DNA of 64,000 nucleotides from an uncultured Polaribacter sp. (GCF_947501385.1 NZ_CANMVP010000017.1:48446-112445), one strand, 5' to 3'. Counted from the stretch's first letter, positions 27,178-36,798 are shown. The notes: generated by a model not told the origin, from the letters alone. Numbers and translations are program-made.

Positions 27178-27564
27178 TTACTTTTCTAAAATGGCTGCAA
27201 TATTTGGTTTAAAATAATTCGGCCCTTTTAAAACCTTACCATCTTCTCTGTAAATTGGCTTGCCGTCTTCACTTAATTTACTCATATTACTTCGTTGAAT
27301 TTCATTGAAAACTTCTTCTATTTTATCTTGCATACCATGTTCAATAATAGTTCCGCATAAAATGTATAGCATATCTCCTAAGGCATCTGCAACCTCTACC
27401 AAATCATTATTTTGAGCTGCTTCAAAGTATTCTTCATTTTCTTCTTTCATCAATTCAAAACGAAGCTTTTTTCTATCATTACCAATATTAGCAATGGGTT
27501 TTTGGTTCATATTTAATTTAAAAGCGGTGTGAAATTCAGTTACTGATTTTATTTTGTTTTTCAT
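27178..27564 (-). CDS. MazG-like nucleotide pyrophosphohydrolase
   Basis: This 128-residue protein belongs to the all-alpha NTP pyrophosphohydrolase superfamily. The metal-binding E-E-N-E-E-Y and the E-V-A-D-A-L-G-D helices match the E-x-x-E ... E-x-x-D signature. Such enzymes hydrolyse nucleoside triphosphates to monophosphates for pool cleaning; the HisE phosphoribosyl-ATP hydrolases are related but the histidine genes are not here. It stands next to the dead IS4 element. The exact substrate cannot be read from sequence. Confidence 0.85.
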   Translation of the reverse strand: MKNKIKSVTEFHTAFKLNMNQKPIANIGNDRKKLRFELMKEENEEYFEAAQNNDLVEVADALGDMLYILCGTIIEHGMQDKIEEVFNEIQRSNMSKLSEDGKPIYREDGKVLKGPNYFKPNIAAILEK

Positions 27565-27712
27565 TTGTATTTTAATTAATAGCCGTTATTTAATTTGTAA
27601 TTTTGCAGTATAAATTTTATATAATTATTCAAAAAGCAAGATACTGCATCTCTTTAGAAATTAAATAGCTTTTATCATCAATTAATTAAGAACTTATAAA
27701 GAATAAGAAACT

Positions 27713-27919
27713 ATGTTTTTAAGCGCATATTTTACAACAGGTAGAATTGTTTTTATGATTTTTTTTATTTTAGCTTTTCTAGCTCTAATGATTTATAGCT
27801 ATAAAAAAGACATAAAAAACCACGAACGTTATTATAAAAATGCTGGTAAAAAAGTATTGATTTATGGTGGCTTAACAATCATTATTTTTATGACGATTCG
27901 CTATTTTACAGGGAATTAA
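27713..27919 (+). CDS. Small two-helix membrane protein
   Basis: This 68-residue protein has two membrane helices (about 9-28 and 47-63) joined by a basic loop (YKKDIKNHERYYKN). Its stop codon overlaps the stop of the convergent K+ channel gene by four bases, so expression of one could interfere with the other. The family is unknown; this size and layout is common for uncharacterised flavobacterial proteins. Confidence 0.65.
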   Translation: MFLSAYFTTGRIVFMIFFILAFLALMIYSYKKDIKNHERYYKNAGKKVLIYGGLTIIIFMTIRYFTGN

Positions 27920-28836
27920 TTCATTTTTTCTACTTCACTCAGTTTTTCATGATCTAGAACAGTAAAACCCTCATCATCAAAACTTACCGATGAAACGTAT
28001 TTAACATCTACTTCTAGCTTATCGAAATCATACGAATAAATTTGATATACTTTTTGAGCGAAAGATTCCTCATGAAAATTTATAAGTATATATAGAAAAG
28101 CATCTAACTGTTTTATTTCTTTGTTTGAATATTTAAACAACGGACTTTTATCATTTATTGGATGTACAACCGTCCAAACGGTTGGTAAATACATTATTTT
28201 TTTTCGCTCTAAATCTAAGGTATAGAATTCTCTTTTAAATTCTCCTTTTTTATCTTTTTCTGTGATTGATAATGTTACTGTAACTTCTGGCTCAATCATT
28301 ACCGTTTTTCTTCTATTCATTAAACGAAACATAATGGCTCGTTCTTTTTTAAATGCTCTTAAAATAATATTATCGCTAAATTTAATATTTGCTTTTGGCT
28401 TCGAGAAACGTCCATAAAGTAAACCTGTAATAAAAGAAAAGCTTAGCAAACCAATCATCGCTTCAAAAGCTGCAATAAAATTAGCAGCAATTCCTTTTGG
28501 TGCAATGCCACCGTAACCAACTGTCGTTAAAGTTTGCGCACTAAAAAAGAAACCATTTAAAAAGTTTTCTAAAAAAGTTCCTTTGGGTTTTGTAATTTGT
28601 TCTATTCCTATTGAAACGTATAACAGCCCGAATAATATATTTAAAAATGTGTATACCAATACAATTAAAAAGAAGAATTTTGTCCAAGAAATATCGACGA
28701 AAAAAGTGAATAAATCACCAGCACTTCTTTTTCTATTGGTATGTATTACATTGCTCGAACCGTCATCATTAATGATGTCTTGTGCATTTTGCTTAGAACT
28801 ATAACCAAAACCTGGATCTTTTACTTTTCTAGACAT
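27916..28836 (-). CDS. Inward-rectifier-type potassium channel (KirBac-like)
   Basis: This 306-residue protein has a first membrane helix (about 52-76), a pore helix, the selectivity filter T105-V-G-Y-G109, and a second helix (about 118-142). The C-terminal 160 residues are beta-rich and carry the Kir-type cytoplasmic domain (for example F-R-L-M-N-R-R and the following V-T-V-T-L strands). Prokaryotic Kir channels pass K+ down its gradient and are gated by their cytoplasmic domain. It is the last gene of a four-gene leftward run (M24 peptidase, tag, membrane protein, channel), starting 20 bases after its neighbour. Confidence 0.93.
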   Translation of the reverse strand: MSRKVKDPGFGYSSKQNAQDIINDDGSSNVIHTNRKRSAGDLFTFFVDISWTKFFFLIVLVYTFLNILFGLLYVSIGIEQITKPKGTFLENFLNGFFFSAQTLTTVGYGGIAPKGIAANFIAAFEAMIGLLSFSFITGLLYGRFSKPKANIKFSDNIILRAFKKERAIMFRLMNRRKTVMIEPEVTVTLSITEKDKKGEFKREFYTLDLERKKIMYLPTVWTVVHPINDKSPLFKYSNKEIKQLDAFLYILINFHEESFAQKVYQIYSYDFDKLEVDVKYVSSVSFDDEGFTVLDHEKLSEVEKMN

Positions 28837-28855
28837 TTTTGTGTTTTTTACATAT

Positions 28856-29617
28856 TTATTTCTGAATTCTTCTGATATTTTTTAAGCGTTTCCAAGCTAT
28901 TTTGTGATGCAGTGTATACATTAGAAAACAACAAATATCTAACAAAAAATAAAACAAGCTAATACCACTTGGCGGATTGTTACTGGGTAAAAATTCAAAA
29001 ACCTCAAATGCAAAATTTGGCCATTTCCAAGCACCAAAAGCAGTTCCGCCTATTTCTAAAATAGCAACTAAAATATACATTGATAAAAAGAACAACCTGT
29101 CTTTGGGTCTTTTCCACAATAATAGAAAGACGCAAATAGTCATTACAAAACCAAAAACATCTGTAAAAAACACTAAATATACCGTTGCAAATAGCGTTAT
29201 AATTACTGCAAAAAATTCTTCCACAGCTTTGTGATGTTTTCTAACAATAGGTGCTTTGCTAAACATAAATATGCGTCCATACAAAGCTGCGTGACCAAAA
29301 GGCACGTAGAGAGGAACATTTTCTAGTCTGTAGGTGTACATATCTAAACCTCTCGAAAATAAATATTCGCCACCAAAACCTACAATAACGGCATAGATCA
29401 TTAATTCTTTGGTTCTCTTATTTGCTCTGAAATACATCACAAAAAAACCAATACCCATAATGATGTTTATAGGCACTTGAGAATTTGTAAAATGCGTAGC
29501 AAAATAAGTACTATCAAAAAAAAGAATAAAAACAAAGATGACAAAAATGCCGATTCGTCTGCTAAAAATATAAAAAATCCTTTTTAAATCTTGTGCTGGT
29601 ACTTGGAGTATTTTCAT
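28856..29617 (-). CDS. Polytopic membrane protein, unknown function
   Basis: This 253-residue protein has seven or so hydrophobic helices with short loops and basic ends, and no motif that I recognise. Its start codon overlaps the stop of tag by four bases, so translation is probably coupled. The potassium channel gene follows 20 bases later. Co-location suggests a shared envelope role with the channel but this is not proven. Confidence 0.75.
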   Translation of the reverse strand: MKILQVPAQDLKRIFYIFSRRIGIFVIFVFILFFDSTYFATHFTNSQVPINIIMGIGFFVMYFRANKRTKELMIYAVIVGFGGEYLFSRGLDMYTYRLENVPLYVPFGHAALYGRIFMFSKAPIVRKHHKAVEEFFAVIITLFATVYLVFFTDVFGFVMTICVFLLLWKRPKDRLFFLSMYILVAILEIGGTAFGAWKWPNFAFEVFEFLPSNNPPSGISLFYFLLDICCFLMYTLHHKIAWKRLKNIRRIQK

Positions 29618-30174
29618 TCCACAGGATATTTAAAACAATCTGTTGTATGATCATTTACCATACCCACAGCTTGCATATACGCATACATTACTGTAGAGCC
29701 CACAAACTTAAAACCTCGTTTTTTTAAATCTTTAGATATTGTATCTGACAATAAAGTGGTTGCAGGAACTTCTTCTCTTTTATGAAATCTGTTTACAATT
29801 GGTTTTTCATCTACATAAGACCAAATAAACTTCGAAAATGAGCCAAATTCTTTCTGAATTTCTATAAAAAGTTGTGCATTTGAAATGGCACTTCTTATTT
29901 TTAATTTATTTCTTATAATCCCAGCATCTTGCAGTAAAGATTCATACTTACTTTCTGGATATTTTGCTATTTTTTTGTAATCGAAATGATCAAAAGCTTT
30001 TCTAAAGTTTTCTCTTTTATTTAAAATAGTGATCCAACTTAAACCTGCTTGAAAAGTTTCTAAAACTAAAAACTCAAAAAGTGTTGCATCGTCATAAACA
30101 GGTGCTCCCCACTCGTTGTCATGATAATCTATATATAATTGACTCTCTGAAACCCAAAAACATCTATTTTTCAT
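29614..30174 (-). CDS. tag: DNA-3-methyladenine glycosylase I
   Basis: This 186-residue repair enzyme excises 3-methyladenine from alkylated DNA. The N-terminal CFWVSESQLYIDYHDNEWG block carries zinc ligands Cys5 and His18; the C-terminal HTTDCF supplies the other His and Cys. The FQAGLSWITILNKR block is the helix-hairpin-helix region of the family. Its start abuts the stop of the upstream M24 gene, and its stop overlaps the next gene, so it sits in the middle of an operon. Confidence 0.96.
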   Translation of the reverse strand: MKNRCFWVSESQLYIDYHDNEWGAPVYDDATLFEFLVLETFQAGLSWITILNKRENFRKAFDHFDYKKIAKYPESKYESLLQDAGIIRNKLKIRSAISNAQLFIEIQKEFGSFSKFIWSYVDEKPIVNRFHKREEVPATTLLSDTISKDLKKRGFKFVGSTVMYAYMQAVGMVNDHTTDCFKYPVE

Positions 30175-31521
30175 TTATTTTGTTTTAATCGCTTTTATTT
30201 CAGTTTGTCTTTCGTTTACATATTTAAAAGTATTATCACCAATAAAACCCGCTTCTTCTAACATAATTCTAATGTCTTTGTTCCACTCTTTAATGGCAAC
30301 TGTTGTATTTAATTCGATGGCATAGGCGGTATTTTTATGCAGCGGATAATCTCCGTTAAAAGGAACTCCGTTTTGAGAATCCCACATCCCAATGGTGGTT
30401 CCTGCACTGTGACCGTATTTTCCTAAAGGATGTGTATAAATTGATGGAATTAGACCTTCTTCTCTTCCTTGATCTAAGGAAGCTTTTAAAATTTCGTTCC
30501 CCGTTTTACCAACTTTCATATTGCTGGTAAGAATGTCTTGCACTCTATTTCCTTTCTTGAATGCTTCCTGCAAGAATTCAGGAACGGCATTTTCATCTTC
30601 TTTTAAAACATAAGCATGTTGTTGACAATCTGTATTTAAACCAATATACGTAATGCCAAAATCGCAATGTAGTAAATCTCCTTTCTGTATGATTTTTTCT
30701 TCTTTCCCTTTCGAAAAAGATGCAATATGAGATTTTAATGCTTCATGATCTCTTTGAACATCTACCGTTGGATGAAACCAGGTTTCCAAACCCAAATCTG
30801 TTACTTTTTGGCGCATAAACCAAACTACATCTTCCGTAGTTGTTTTTCCTGGCTCTATTACTTTAGATGAAAAAGCTTCATCAATAATATCATGTGTAGT
30901 TTTTACCAATTTACTGAACAGTTTTAGCTCCATTTCAGTTCTAGTTTCTATCCAACCAATTCCTAATTTCTCTGCAGAAACTAATTTGTTTTGGTAGGCT
31001 TCTGGAAGATTTTCTACCAACTCATCATAATCTGTCTTTACCAAACCATCTGCCAAAGCAAAATGTTTAGAAGTATTTATGCCTATTTTTTTTGGATTTC
31101 TTTCTTTGATAATTTCAGCCAACGCTTTCCATTGGTTGGGTACTTTCTCTTTGTTCCAAGCAGATTGTATGCTTTTTCCAATATCATATCGAGCAACGGC
31201 CAATCTTTCTAGAGTGTTTTTATTTTGATTTCTAAAGAAAACGATGATTGTTCTTCTCCTTGCATTTAGCCAAGTTGCGGGCAACATTGTTTTTAAAATT
31301 GGGTCTTCATTATATTCTCTTGAAATTAAGAGCCACATATCAATGTCAGAATCGTCCATTAGTTGTGGCAATAAATTTGTAAACCTATCTTCTAAAATTT
31401 CATCTTTGAGAGTTGCTCTTTCTTTTTCTTTTACAATGCTGTATTCATTTTTAGTTTCTTGGGTCTTCTGACAAGAAAAATAAAGACATCCTATTAAAAT
31501 TAATGCTATTTTCTTACGCAT
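30175..31521 (-). CDS. M24 family metallopeptidase lipoprotein (Xaa-Pro peptidase-like)
   Basis: This 448-residue protein has a lipoprotein signal (lipobox cysteine Cys17 in LYFSC). The C-terminal pita-bread domain shows the five expected metal ligands: Asp in LLHCDFG, Asp in LNTDCQQ, His in HPLGKYGHSAG, Glu in AIELN and Glu in EEAGFIG. Relatives are methionine or proline aminopeptidases and creatinases; the exported lipoprotein form is common in Bacteroidota and probably cleaves Xaa-Pro peptides in the periplasm. It is the first gene of the operon with tag, a membrane protein and the K+ channel. Confidence 0.9.
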   Translation of the reverse strand: MRKKIALILIGCLYFSCQKTQETKNEYSIVKEKERATLKDEILEDRFTNLLPQLMDDSDIDMWLLISREYNEDPILKTMLPATWLNARRRTIIVFFRNQNKNTLERLAVARYDIGKSIQSAWNKEKVPNQWKALAEIIKERNPKKIGINTSKHFALADGLVKTDYDELVENLPEAYQNKLVSAEKLGIGWIETRTEMELKLFSKLVKTTHDIIDEAFSSKVIEPGKTTTEDVVWFMRQKVTDLGLETWFHPTVDVQRDHEALKSHIASFSKGKEEKIIQKGDLLHCDFGITYIGLNTDCQQHAYVLKEDENAVPEFLQEAFKKGNRVQDILTSNMKVGKTGNEILKASLDQGREEGLIPSIYTHPLGKYGHSAGTTIGMWDSQNGVPFNGDYPLHKNTAYAIELNTTVAIKEWNKDIRIMLEEAGFIGDNTFKYVNERQTEIKAIKTK

Positions 31522-31622
31522 ACGATCTTGGTTTAACGATTTAAAAATAATGTTAAAAGAATTAAAAACCTATCTATTTTGGAATAATTTTTGCAACTTT
31601 ACTCATATCAAATTACTTGATT

Positions 31623-32057
31623 ATGAAACATTTAAAAATACTATTTTTTACAGTAACTGTTGGTGTACTTCTTTGGTCTTGTGGTGCTTCACCTATTAAA
31701 AATGATCGTACAGAAAAAGAAGCACCTGTAGTTATTGCAAATGACAGTCTAGAATATGAAATTATAATCATTGATATTGGTTTTACGGCATACTTAGCGA
31801 GTATTGCACAACCAGAAGGTTTTTATAGCCAAAGTTATATGGAAGCAAGGAATAATGCTTGGGTGATTTCCTGGAATCAAAGAGCACAAAATCCTATGAA
31901 TTTTAATCCAAATATTTATGAAAATATCATAGACTACCAACCAAATATCGATTATGGTTACGAAGTAAACTACAAGCTTTTCAACTACTTTCTTTTTGCA
32001 CAAAGAAAATATCGAATGAGTTTAGGGGGTGGTTTTAGAACAGGACGGATTAATTAA
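31623..32057 (+). CDS. DUF6146 lipoprotein
   Basis: This 144-residue protein has a lipoprotein signal ending LLWSC. The mature part contains YEIIIIDIGF, an aromatic-rich SYMEARNNAW, and a C-terminal YFLFAQRKYRMSLGGGFR block, which I associate with DUF6146, a small family of Bacteroidota. The function is unknown. I took the ATG at 31623; a TTG two codons earlier is also in frame. It is divergent from the M24 operon. Confidence 0.75.
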   Translation: MKHLKILFFTVTVGVLLWSCGASPIKNDRTEKEAPVVIANDSLEYEIIIIDIGFTAYLASIAQPEGFYSQSYMEARNNAWVISWNQRAQNPMNFNPNIYENIIDYQPNIDYGYEVNYKLFNYFLFAQRKYRMSLGGGFRTGRIN

Positions 32058-32144
32058 ATAATTACTTATCTAACTATCCTTAAGTTCAAATTATAAAACT
32101 GATTCTATTTTAATGAAAAATGTCAAACCGAAGTTATTTAATTA

Positions 32145-32187
32145 GATTCCCGTTCCTGCTTGCCGTAGGCAAGTTCACGGGAATGAC
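32145..32187. repeat. TTCCCGT...ACGGGAA hairpin repeat, copy 1
   Basis: ATTCCCGT and ACGGGAAT enclose a second stem CTTGCC-GTA-GGCAAG. A near copy lies at 49251-49290. It sits between the convergent DUF6146 and folA genes. Confidence 0.7.
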
Positions 32188-32233
32188 AATTTCAACGGAA
32201 ACTTGAGGCCAAACCTCAAGAAACTCTTTTCAA

Positions 32234-32722
32234 TTAAATTTTCTGATAAGAAACGAAGCTATAATCATAATCATTTTTTTCATCAGCTATAAAATCTTCT
32301 CTTTTTACTTCTTTCCAAATGCTAGCATTTATTTCTGGAAAATACACATCCGCATCAAATTCTTTATGAACTAAAGTAATATCTAATTGATCTGCAATCC
32401 CTTTTTCCATTGTTTCTCTATAGATTTGAGCACCGCCAATAATAAAAATCTGCTGCTGCTCTTTTGCTAGGTCAATGGCATCTTCTAAACTATTTGCTAT
32501 CAAACAACCGTCTTTAAAATAGTTTTTATTTCTGGTAATAATTATTGTGGTTCTGTTTGGTAAAGCTCTTCCTATAGATTCGAAAGTATTTCTGCCCATT
32601 AAGATATAATGACCTGTGGTTACTTGTTTAAATCGTTTTAAATCTGCTGGCAAATGCCAAATCAAATCGTTGTTTTTTCCTAAAGCATTATTTTCTGCAA
32701 TGGCAGCAATTACTGTAATCAT
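32234..32722 (-). CDS. folA: Dihydrofolate reductase
   Basis: This 162-residue NADPH enzyme reduces dihydrofolate to tetrahydrofolate. It starts MITVIAAIAENNALG and shows WHLPADLKRFK with the active-site Asp, LMGRNTFESIG for NADPH binding and FIIGGAQIY. Length is normal. thyA, which makes dihydrofolate during dTMP synthesis, lies about 0.7 kb away on the same strand, with a small + strand gene between. Confidence 0.97.
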   Translation of the reverse strand: MITVIAAIAENNALGKNNDLIWHLPADLKRFKQVTTGHYILMGRNTFESIGRALPNRTTIIITRNKNYFKDGCLIANSLEDAIDLAKEQQQIFIIGGAQIYRETMEKGIADQLDITLVHKEFDADVYFPEINASIWKEVKREDFIADEKNDYDYSFVSYQKI

Positions 32723-33021
32723 AAATTAGCTCAATTTTCAACAAAAATAAGAGAAATGACGCCCAATTTGGACTTTTTATGTCTTTTTCATTAGAATACA
32801 TAAAATACGAAACCGATTTCGAAGTAAAAATACTGAAAATCAAGCAAAAGCAAACTTTCTAATTTTAAACAAATTGTAATTTATACGGAGATAATTTCAT
32901 AATTAACCCTATTAATGTAGTTCAAAATACCAAAGTGATAATTCTTTACCAATACTCTAAAATATTGCTTATTATATATTTCTTCTTTTTATTTTTACCT
33001 TGAATTTTGAATGAAAAAATT

Positions 33022-33318
33022 ATGGCAATTAAAAAACAATTTTTAAAAAGCAAACCCATATGTAAAGTAACTTTTACGGTTCTTGCTAAAGAGGCTCATC
33101 AGATATCTGTTGTAGGATCTTTTAACGAATGGAATGCTGCGTCTACTCCATTGAAAAAATTAAAAAACGGCACCTTTAAAGGAACTGTTGATTTAGAAAC
33201 TAATAATTCTTACGAATTTAAATATCTAATTGACGGAGCCTATGTGAACGAAGAGCAAGCAGACGGTTATGTTTGGAGTGATTTTGCTGGCGCAGAGAAC
33301 AGCGTACTAAAATTATAA
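33022..33318 (+). CDS. Glycogen-binding-like (isoamylase N-terminal / CBM48) domain protein
   Basis: This 98-residue protein is a single immunoglobulin-like domain: KVTFTVLAKEAHQISVVGSFNEW, with the VVGSFNEWN motif near residue 35, and F-K-Y-L-I-D-G near residue 72. This is the early-set domain found in glycogen branching enzymes and AMPK beta, here free-standing. It may bind alpha-glucans or act as a regulator. I took the ATG at 33022 (MAIKKQF) rather than a TTG at 33007. It is convergent with thyA. Confidence 0.85.
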   Translation: MAIKKQFLKSKPICKVTFTVLAKEAHQISVVGSFNEWNAASTPLKKLKNGTFKGTVDLETNNSYEFKYLIDGAYVNEEQADGYVWSDFAGAENSVLKL

Positions 33319-33341
33319 AGAAACACTTAAGTATAAACGCT

Positions 33342-33369
33342 AAGAGCTTCCAAATCATTGAAAGCTCTT
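33342..33369. terminator. Hairpin between convergent genes
   Basis: AAGAGCTT-C / G-AAGCTCTT stem with a short loop lies between the CBM48 gene and thyA. The T-run is weak, so this may be a bidirectional terminator of moderate strength. Confidence 0.55.
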
Positions 33370-33385
33370 GTTATCTATACAGTTT

Positions 33386-34210
33386 TTATACGGCAACTTT
33401 TCCTTTTATATGAGGATGAGGATTGTAATCTAATAATTCAAAGTCTTCAAAAGTAAAATCTTCGATATTTTTAATAGAAGTATTCAATTTCATCTTTGGC
33501 AAAGGTCTAATATTTCTAGACAATTGCAGTTCTAATTGGGCTACATGATTGTTATAAATATGCGCATCGCCAAAAGTGTGAATAAATTCTCCTGCTTCAT
33601 AGCCACAAACTTGTGCAATCATCATTGTAAATAATGCATAACTGGCAATATTAAAAGGAACTCCTAAAAAGATATCTGCACTTCTTTGGTACAATTGACA
33701 AGATAATTTTCCATCTGAAACATAAAACTGAAAAAAGGCGTGGCAAGGTGGTAATGCCGCTTTCCCTTTAGAAACATTTTCTGAAAAACTTTTTGAAGTA
33801 TCTGGTAAAACCGAGGGATTCCAAGCAGAAACCAACATTCTTCTTGAATTAGGATTACTTTTTAAGGTTGAAATTACTTCTTTCAATTGATCTACTTCAT
33901 CACTGTTCCAATTACGCCATTGATGCCCATAAACGGGTCCTAAATCTCCTTTCTCGTCTGCCCAAGAATTCCAAATTTTTACACCATTTTCTTGTAAGTA
34001 TGTAATATTTGTATCTCCTTTTATAAACCAAAGCAGTTCATAAATAATAGATTTTAAATGCAACTTCTTTGTGGTTACCATTGGGAACCCTTCACTCAAA
34101 TCAAAACGCATTTGGTATCCAAAAACACTTTTTGTTCCTGTTCCTGTTCTATCTCCTTTTTCGTTTCCGTTTTCTAAAACGTGTTTTACTAAATCGTGGT
34201 ATTGTTTCAT
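33386..34210 (-). CDS. thyA: Thymidylate synthase
   Basis: This 274-residue enzyme methylates dUMP to dTMP with methylenetetrahydrofolate. The nucleophile cysteine lies in [19 protein letters not shown] near the N-terminus, [21 protein letters not shown] and the final [10 protein letters not shown] are all typical. It is about ten residues longer than E. coli ThyA (264), mainly through a short insert after SVLPDTS. folA is upstream in this region, and the nucleoside transporter and bifunctional nuclease lie further on the same strand. Confidence 0.98.
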   Translation of the reverse strand: MKQYHDLVKHVLENGNEKGDRTGTGTKSVFGYQMRFDLSEGFPMVTTKKLHLKSIIYELLWFIKGDTNITYLQENGVKIWNSWADEKGDLGPVYGHQWRNWNSDEVDQLKEVISTLKSNPNSRRMLVSAWNPSVLPDTSKSFSENVSKGKAALPPCHAFFQFYVSDGKLSCQLYQRSADIFLGVPFNIASYALFTMMIAQVCGYEAGEFIHTFGDAHIYNNHVAQLELQLSRNIRPLPKMKLNTSIKNIEDFTFEDFELLDYNPHPHIKGKVAV

Positions 34211-34373
34211 ATAAGCCCATCTTCCGTCTTCCCAAAGGGAAGAAACTATATCTATTAATTAAGTGTAAATTTAAAGAATGAAACTGCGTATTTATAAACC
34301 AACTAAAAAATTTATTAATAGTTTATTAACTATCTTAAAATTCTTTTTTTGACAAAAATATGATTCACTAATT

Positions 34374-34410
34374 TTTCCCTTTGGGGAAATATCTGAAAGA
34401 CAATGGGGCT
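34374..34410. repeat. Short dispersed repeat, copy 2
   Basis: CCTTTGGGGAAATATCTGAA...AGACAATGGGGCT matches 16138-16178 with small differences. It lies just after the nucleoside transporter stop codon. Confidence 0.5.
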
Positions 34411-34412
34411 CT

Positions 34413-36170
34413 TTACCCTATTATCATTCCTGCAATAGTTGCAGACATCAAAGAAGCAATGGTTCCTCCAATTAAGGCTTTCATCCCAAATTCTGATAAG
34501 GTTTTACGCTGACCTGGAGCCAGAGAACCAATACCACCAATTTGAATTCCTATGGAAGCAAAGTTCGCAAAACCACACAACATATACGTCGCCATAATAA
34601 CAGATTTATTGTATGTTAAGTGGGTTGCATTTGCTACATTTTTTAATTCCGCTAGTTGTATATAACCTATAAATTCACTGGCTGCTAATTTAATTCCTAA
34701 CAATTGTCCCATTAAAGTCATATCTGCAGTTGGCACACCAATTAACCACATTAAGGGCGCAAAAATATAGCCTAAAACAAATTCTAAAGAAAGCTTATCA
34801 TAAGCTGTATTTGCTGCAATTAGATCATTTAAAGAGCTAATATCTCCTATAAAACCCAAACCGCCATTTATCATCGCAATAACGGCAACAAAAACCAGTA
34901 ACATGGCACCTACATTTACTGCCAAACGCAAACCCTCTGTAGTTCCGTTTGCAATAGCGTCTAAAATATTAGAACCAATTTTTTCTTGAGAAACTGTTAC
35001 ATCTGTATTTACTTCTTCTGTTTGTGGATACAAGATCTTAGAAATTACAATGGCACCAGGAGCTGCCATTACAGAAGCTGCCAATAAATGTTTTGCAAAA
35101 ACCAATTCTAATTCTTTGTCTCCGCCTCCTAAAAAGCCAATGTAAGCAGCTAAAACGGCACCAGCTACGGTGGCCATTCCACCAATCATAACTAGTAGCA
35201 TTTCAGATTTATTCATCTTTTCTAAATATGCTTTAATTAATAAAGGTGCTTCTGTTTGCCCTAAGAAAATATTTCCCGCTACAGACAAACTCTCCATCCC
35301 TGAAATACCTAAGAACTTAGACAAACCAATTGCCAATATTTTTACAATCCATTGAATTATGCCTAAATAAAACAGTAAGGATGTTAATGCTGAGAAGAAA
35401 ATAATAGTGGGTAAAACTTGGAAGGCAAAAATGTACCCAAAGGTATCCATATCTGCTATTAAACCATCGAATAAGAATTTACTTCCGGCTTTTGTGTATT
35501 CTAAAATTTCAATAAAAAGCTTTCCTACTAATTCAAATGCTTTTTGAATAATTGCTATTTTTAAAACACCCACTGCTATTACTAATTGAAGCCCTAAACC
35601 AATTGCTACTTTTTTCCAATCTATTGCTTTTTTGTTTGCACTAAATAAAAAGGCAATAACAATTAGCACAAACATTCCTAAAATTCCTCTCCAAAAACTT
35701 GTAAAGGTAAAACTCTGACTAGCAATTATTTCTTCATTTTCTTGTGTAGAAACTATTTCTTCTTTTACTTCAACAATCGCAATATTCTCCTTCGGTGCTG
35801 TGTCTGCTAATACTGTTGTCGCATATTCTGGTGAAGAAAACTTATAGGCTATATCTCCTTCAGACAACTCTAAATTTGTATTGTCAAATGAAATAATGTT
35901 GTAATATCTTACAGTATCTTTTGGAGCTGTAAAATTAAAAATTAAAAGATTGTTCTGACGGATATAACGACCAGATGCTTTTGTGTTTTCTGCTGAAATG
36001 GTATAATGAAACTTCCCATCTTTTAAAGAAAAAGTATCGCCCTCTGTAATATCAATAGCTGTTTTACTATTCGATTTTTGCACAGCGTTAAATACCCAAT
36101 CTTGTTCTAAATCTTGCCCAAAAAAAGTTACAGAAATAAAACAAAATGCAATTAAAAATAAATTTTTCAT
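34413..36170 (-). CDS. NupC-type concentrative nucleoside transporter with exported N-terminal domain
   Basis: This 585-residue protein starts with a signal peptide (MKNLFLIAFCFISVTFFGQ) and a beta-rich domain of about 110 residues. The remaining part is a concentrative nucleoside transporter: about ten membrane segments with the conserved GQTEAPLLIKAYL, the G-N-x-x-L-G-Q block and a later CGFANFASIGIQIGG. Such transporters import nucleosides with Na+ or H+. The periplasmic extension resembles a lipocalin-type fold in pattern, which is a guess. It lies 13 bases after the bifunctional nuclease gene on the same strand, so the two are likely cotranscribed. Confidence 0.9.
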   Translation of the reverse strand: MKNLFLIAFCFISVTFFGQDLEQDWVFNAVQKSNSKTAIDITEGDTFSLKDGKFHYTISAENTKASGRYIRQNNLLIFNFTAPKDTVRYYNIISFDNTNLELSEGDIAYKFSSPEYATTVLADTAPKENIAIVEVKEEIVSTQENEEIIASQSFTFTSFWRGILGMFVLIVIAFLFSANKKAIDWKKVAIGLGLQLVIAVGVLKIAIIQKAFELVGKLFIEILEYTKAGSKFLFDGLIADMDTFGYIFAFQVLPTIIFFSALTSLLFYLGIIQWIVKILAIGLSKFLGISGMESLSVAGNIFLGQTEAPLLIKAYLEKMNKSEMLLVMIGGMATVAGAVLAAYIGFLGGGDKELELVFAKHLLAASVMAAPGAIVISKILYPQTEEVNTDVTVSQEKIGSNILDAIANGTTEGLRLAVNVGAMLLVFVAVIAMINGGLGFIGDISSLNDLIAANTAYDKLSLEFVLGYIFAPLMWLIGVPTADMTLMGQLLGIKLAASEFIGYIQLAELKNVANATHLTYNKSVIMATYMLCGFANFASIGIQIGGIGSLAPGQRKTLSEFGMKALIGGTIASLMSATIAGMIIG

Positions 36171-36183
36171 AAATAAGTATATT

Positions 36184-36798
36184 TTAAGAGCGTTTGCTTA
36201 TTTCGTCTCTAATTTTTGCAGCTAGTTCATAGTTTTCATTAGAGACTGCTTTTTCTAATTCGTCATTAAGCTCTGAAATAGACAATTTTGAATATGAAGA
36301 ATCTTCACCAACTTCTAATAAGTTATCTGTATCTAAAGAAATTTCTTGCATTTCTTCAGGATCATTTAACCCCAATTCATCTTCAATTTTAAGAAAAACA
36401 CCCGCTTTGTCTAGAATGTTTTCATAAGTGTATATGGGTGCTTGAAAACGAACCGCAATGGCAATGGCATCTGAAGTTCTGGTATCTATGGTTTCTTCGA
36501 CCCCATCTCTTTCGCAAATTAAGCTAGAAAAGAAAACACCATCTACCAATTTATGAATGATCACTTCTTTAATTTCTATTGAAAAACGATCTGAAAGTGT
36601 TTTAAACAAATCGTGCGTTAAAGGTCTTGGAGGTCTAATTTCTTTTTCTAAAGCGATGGCGATAGATTGCGCTTCAAAGGCACCTATAATTATTGGCAAT
36701 GTTCTGCTTCCTTCCATTTCGCTTAAGACTAATGCATAAGCACCACTTTGTGTTTGGCTGTAAGAAATTCCTTTTATAGTTAGTTTTATTAAACTCAT
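36184..36798 (-). CDS. Bifunctional nuclease family protein with UVR motif
   Basis: This 204-residue protein combines a DUF151 bifunctional nuclease domain (about 1-135, with the ALVLSEMEGSRTLPI-IIGAFEAQSIA block) and a C-terminal UVR-type helix pair (LNDELEKAV...YELAAKIRDEI). The UVR motif mediates protein contacts in UvrB and UvrC. I chose the ATG at 36798 (MSLIKLTIKG); an upstream GTG at 36861 in frame is less likely. It is followed by the nucleoside transporter gene. Confidence 0.88.
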   Translation of the reverse strand: MSLIKLTIKGISYSQTQSGAYALVLSEMEGSRTLPIIIGAFEAQSIAIALEKEIRPPRPLTHDLFKTLSDRFSIEIKEVIIHKLVDGVFFSSLICERDGVEETIDTRTSDAIAIAVRFQAPIYTYENILDKAGVFLKIEDELGLNDPEEMQEISLDTDNLLEVGEDSSYSKLSISELNDELEKAVSNENYELAAKIRDEISKRS

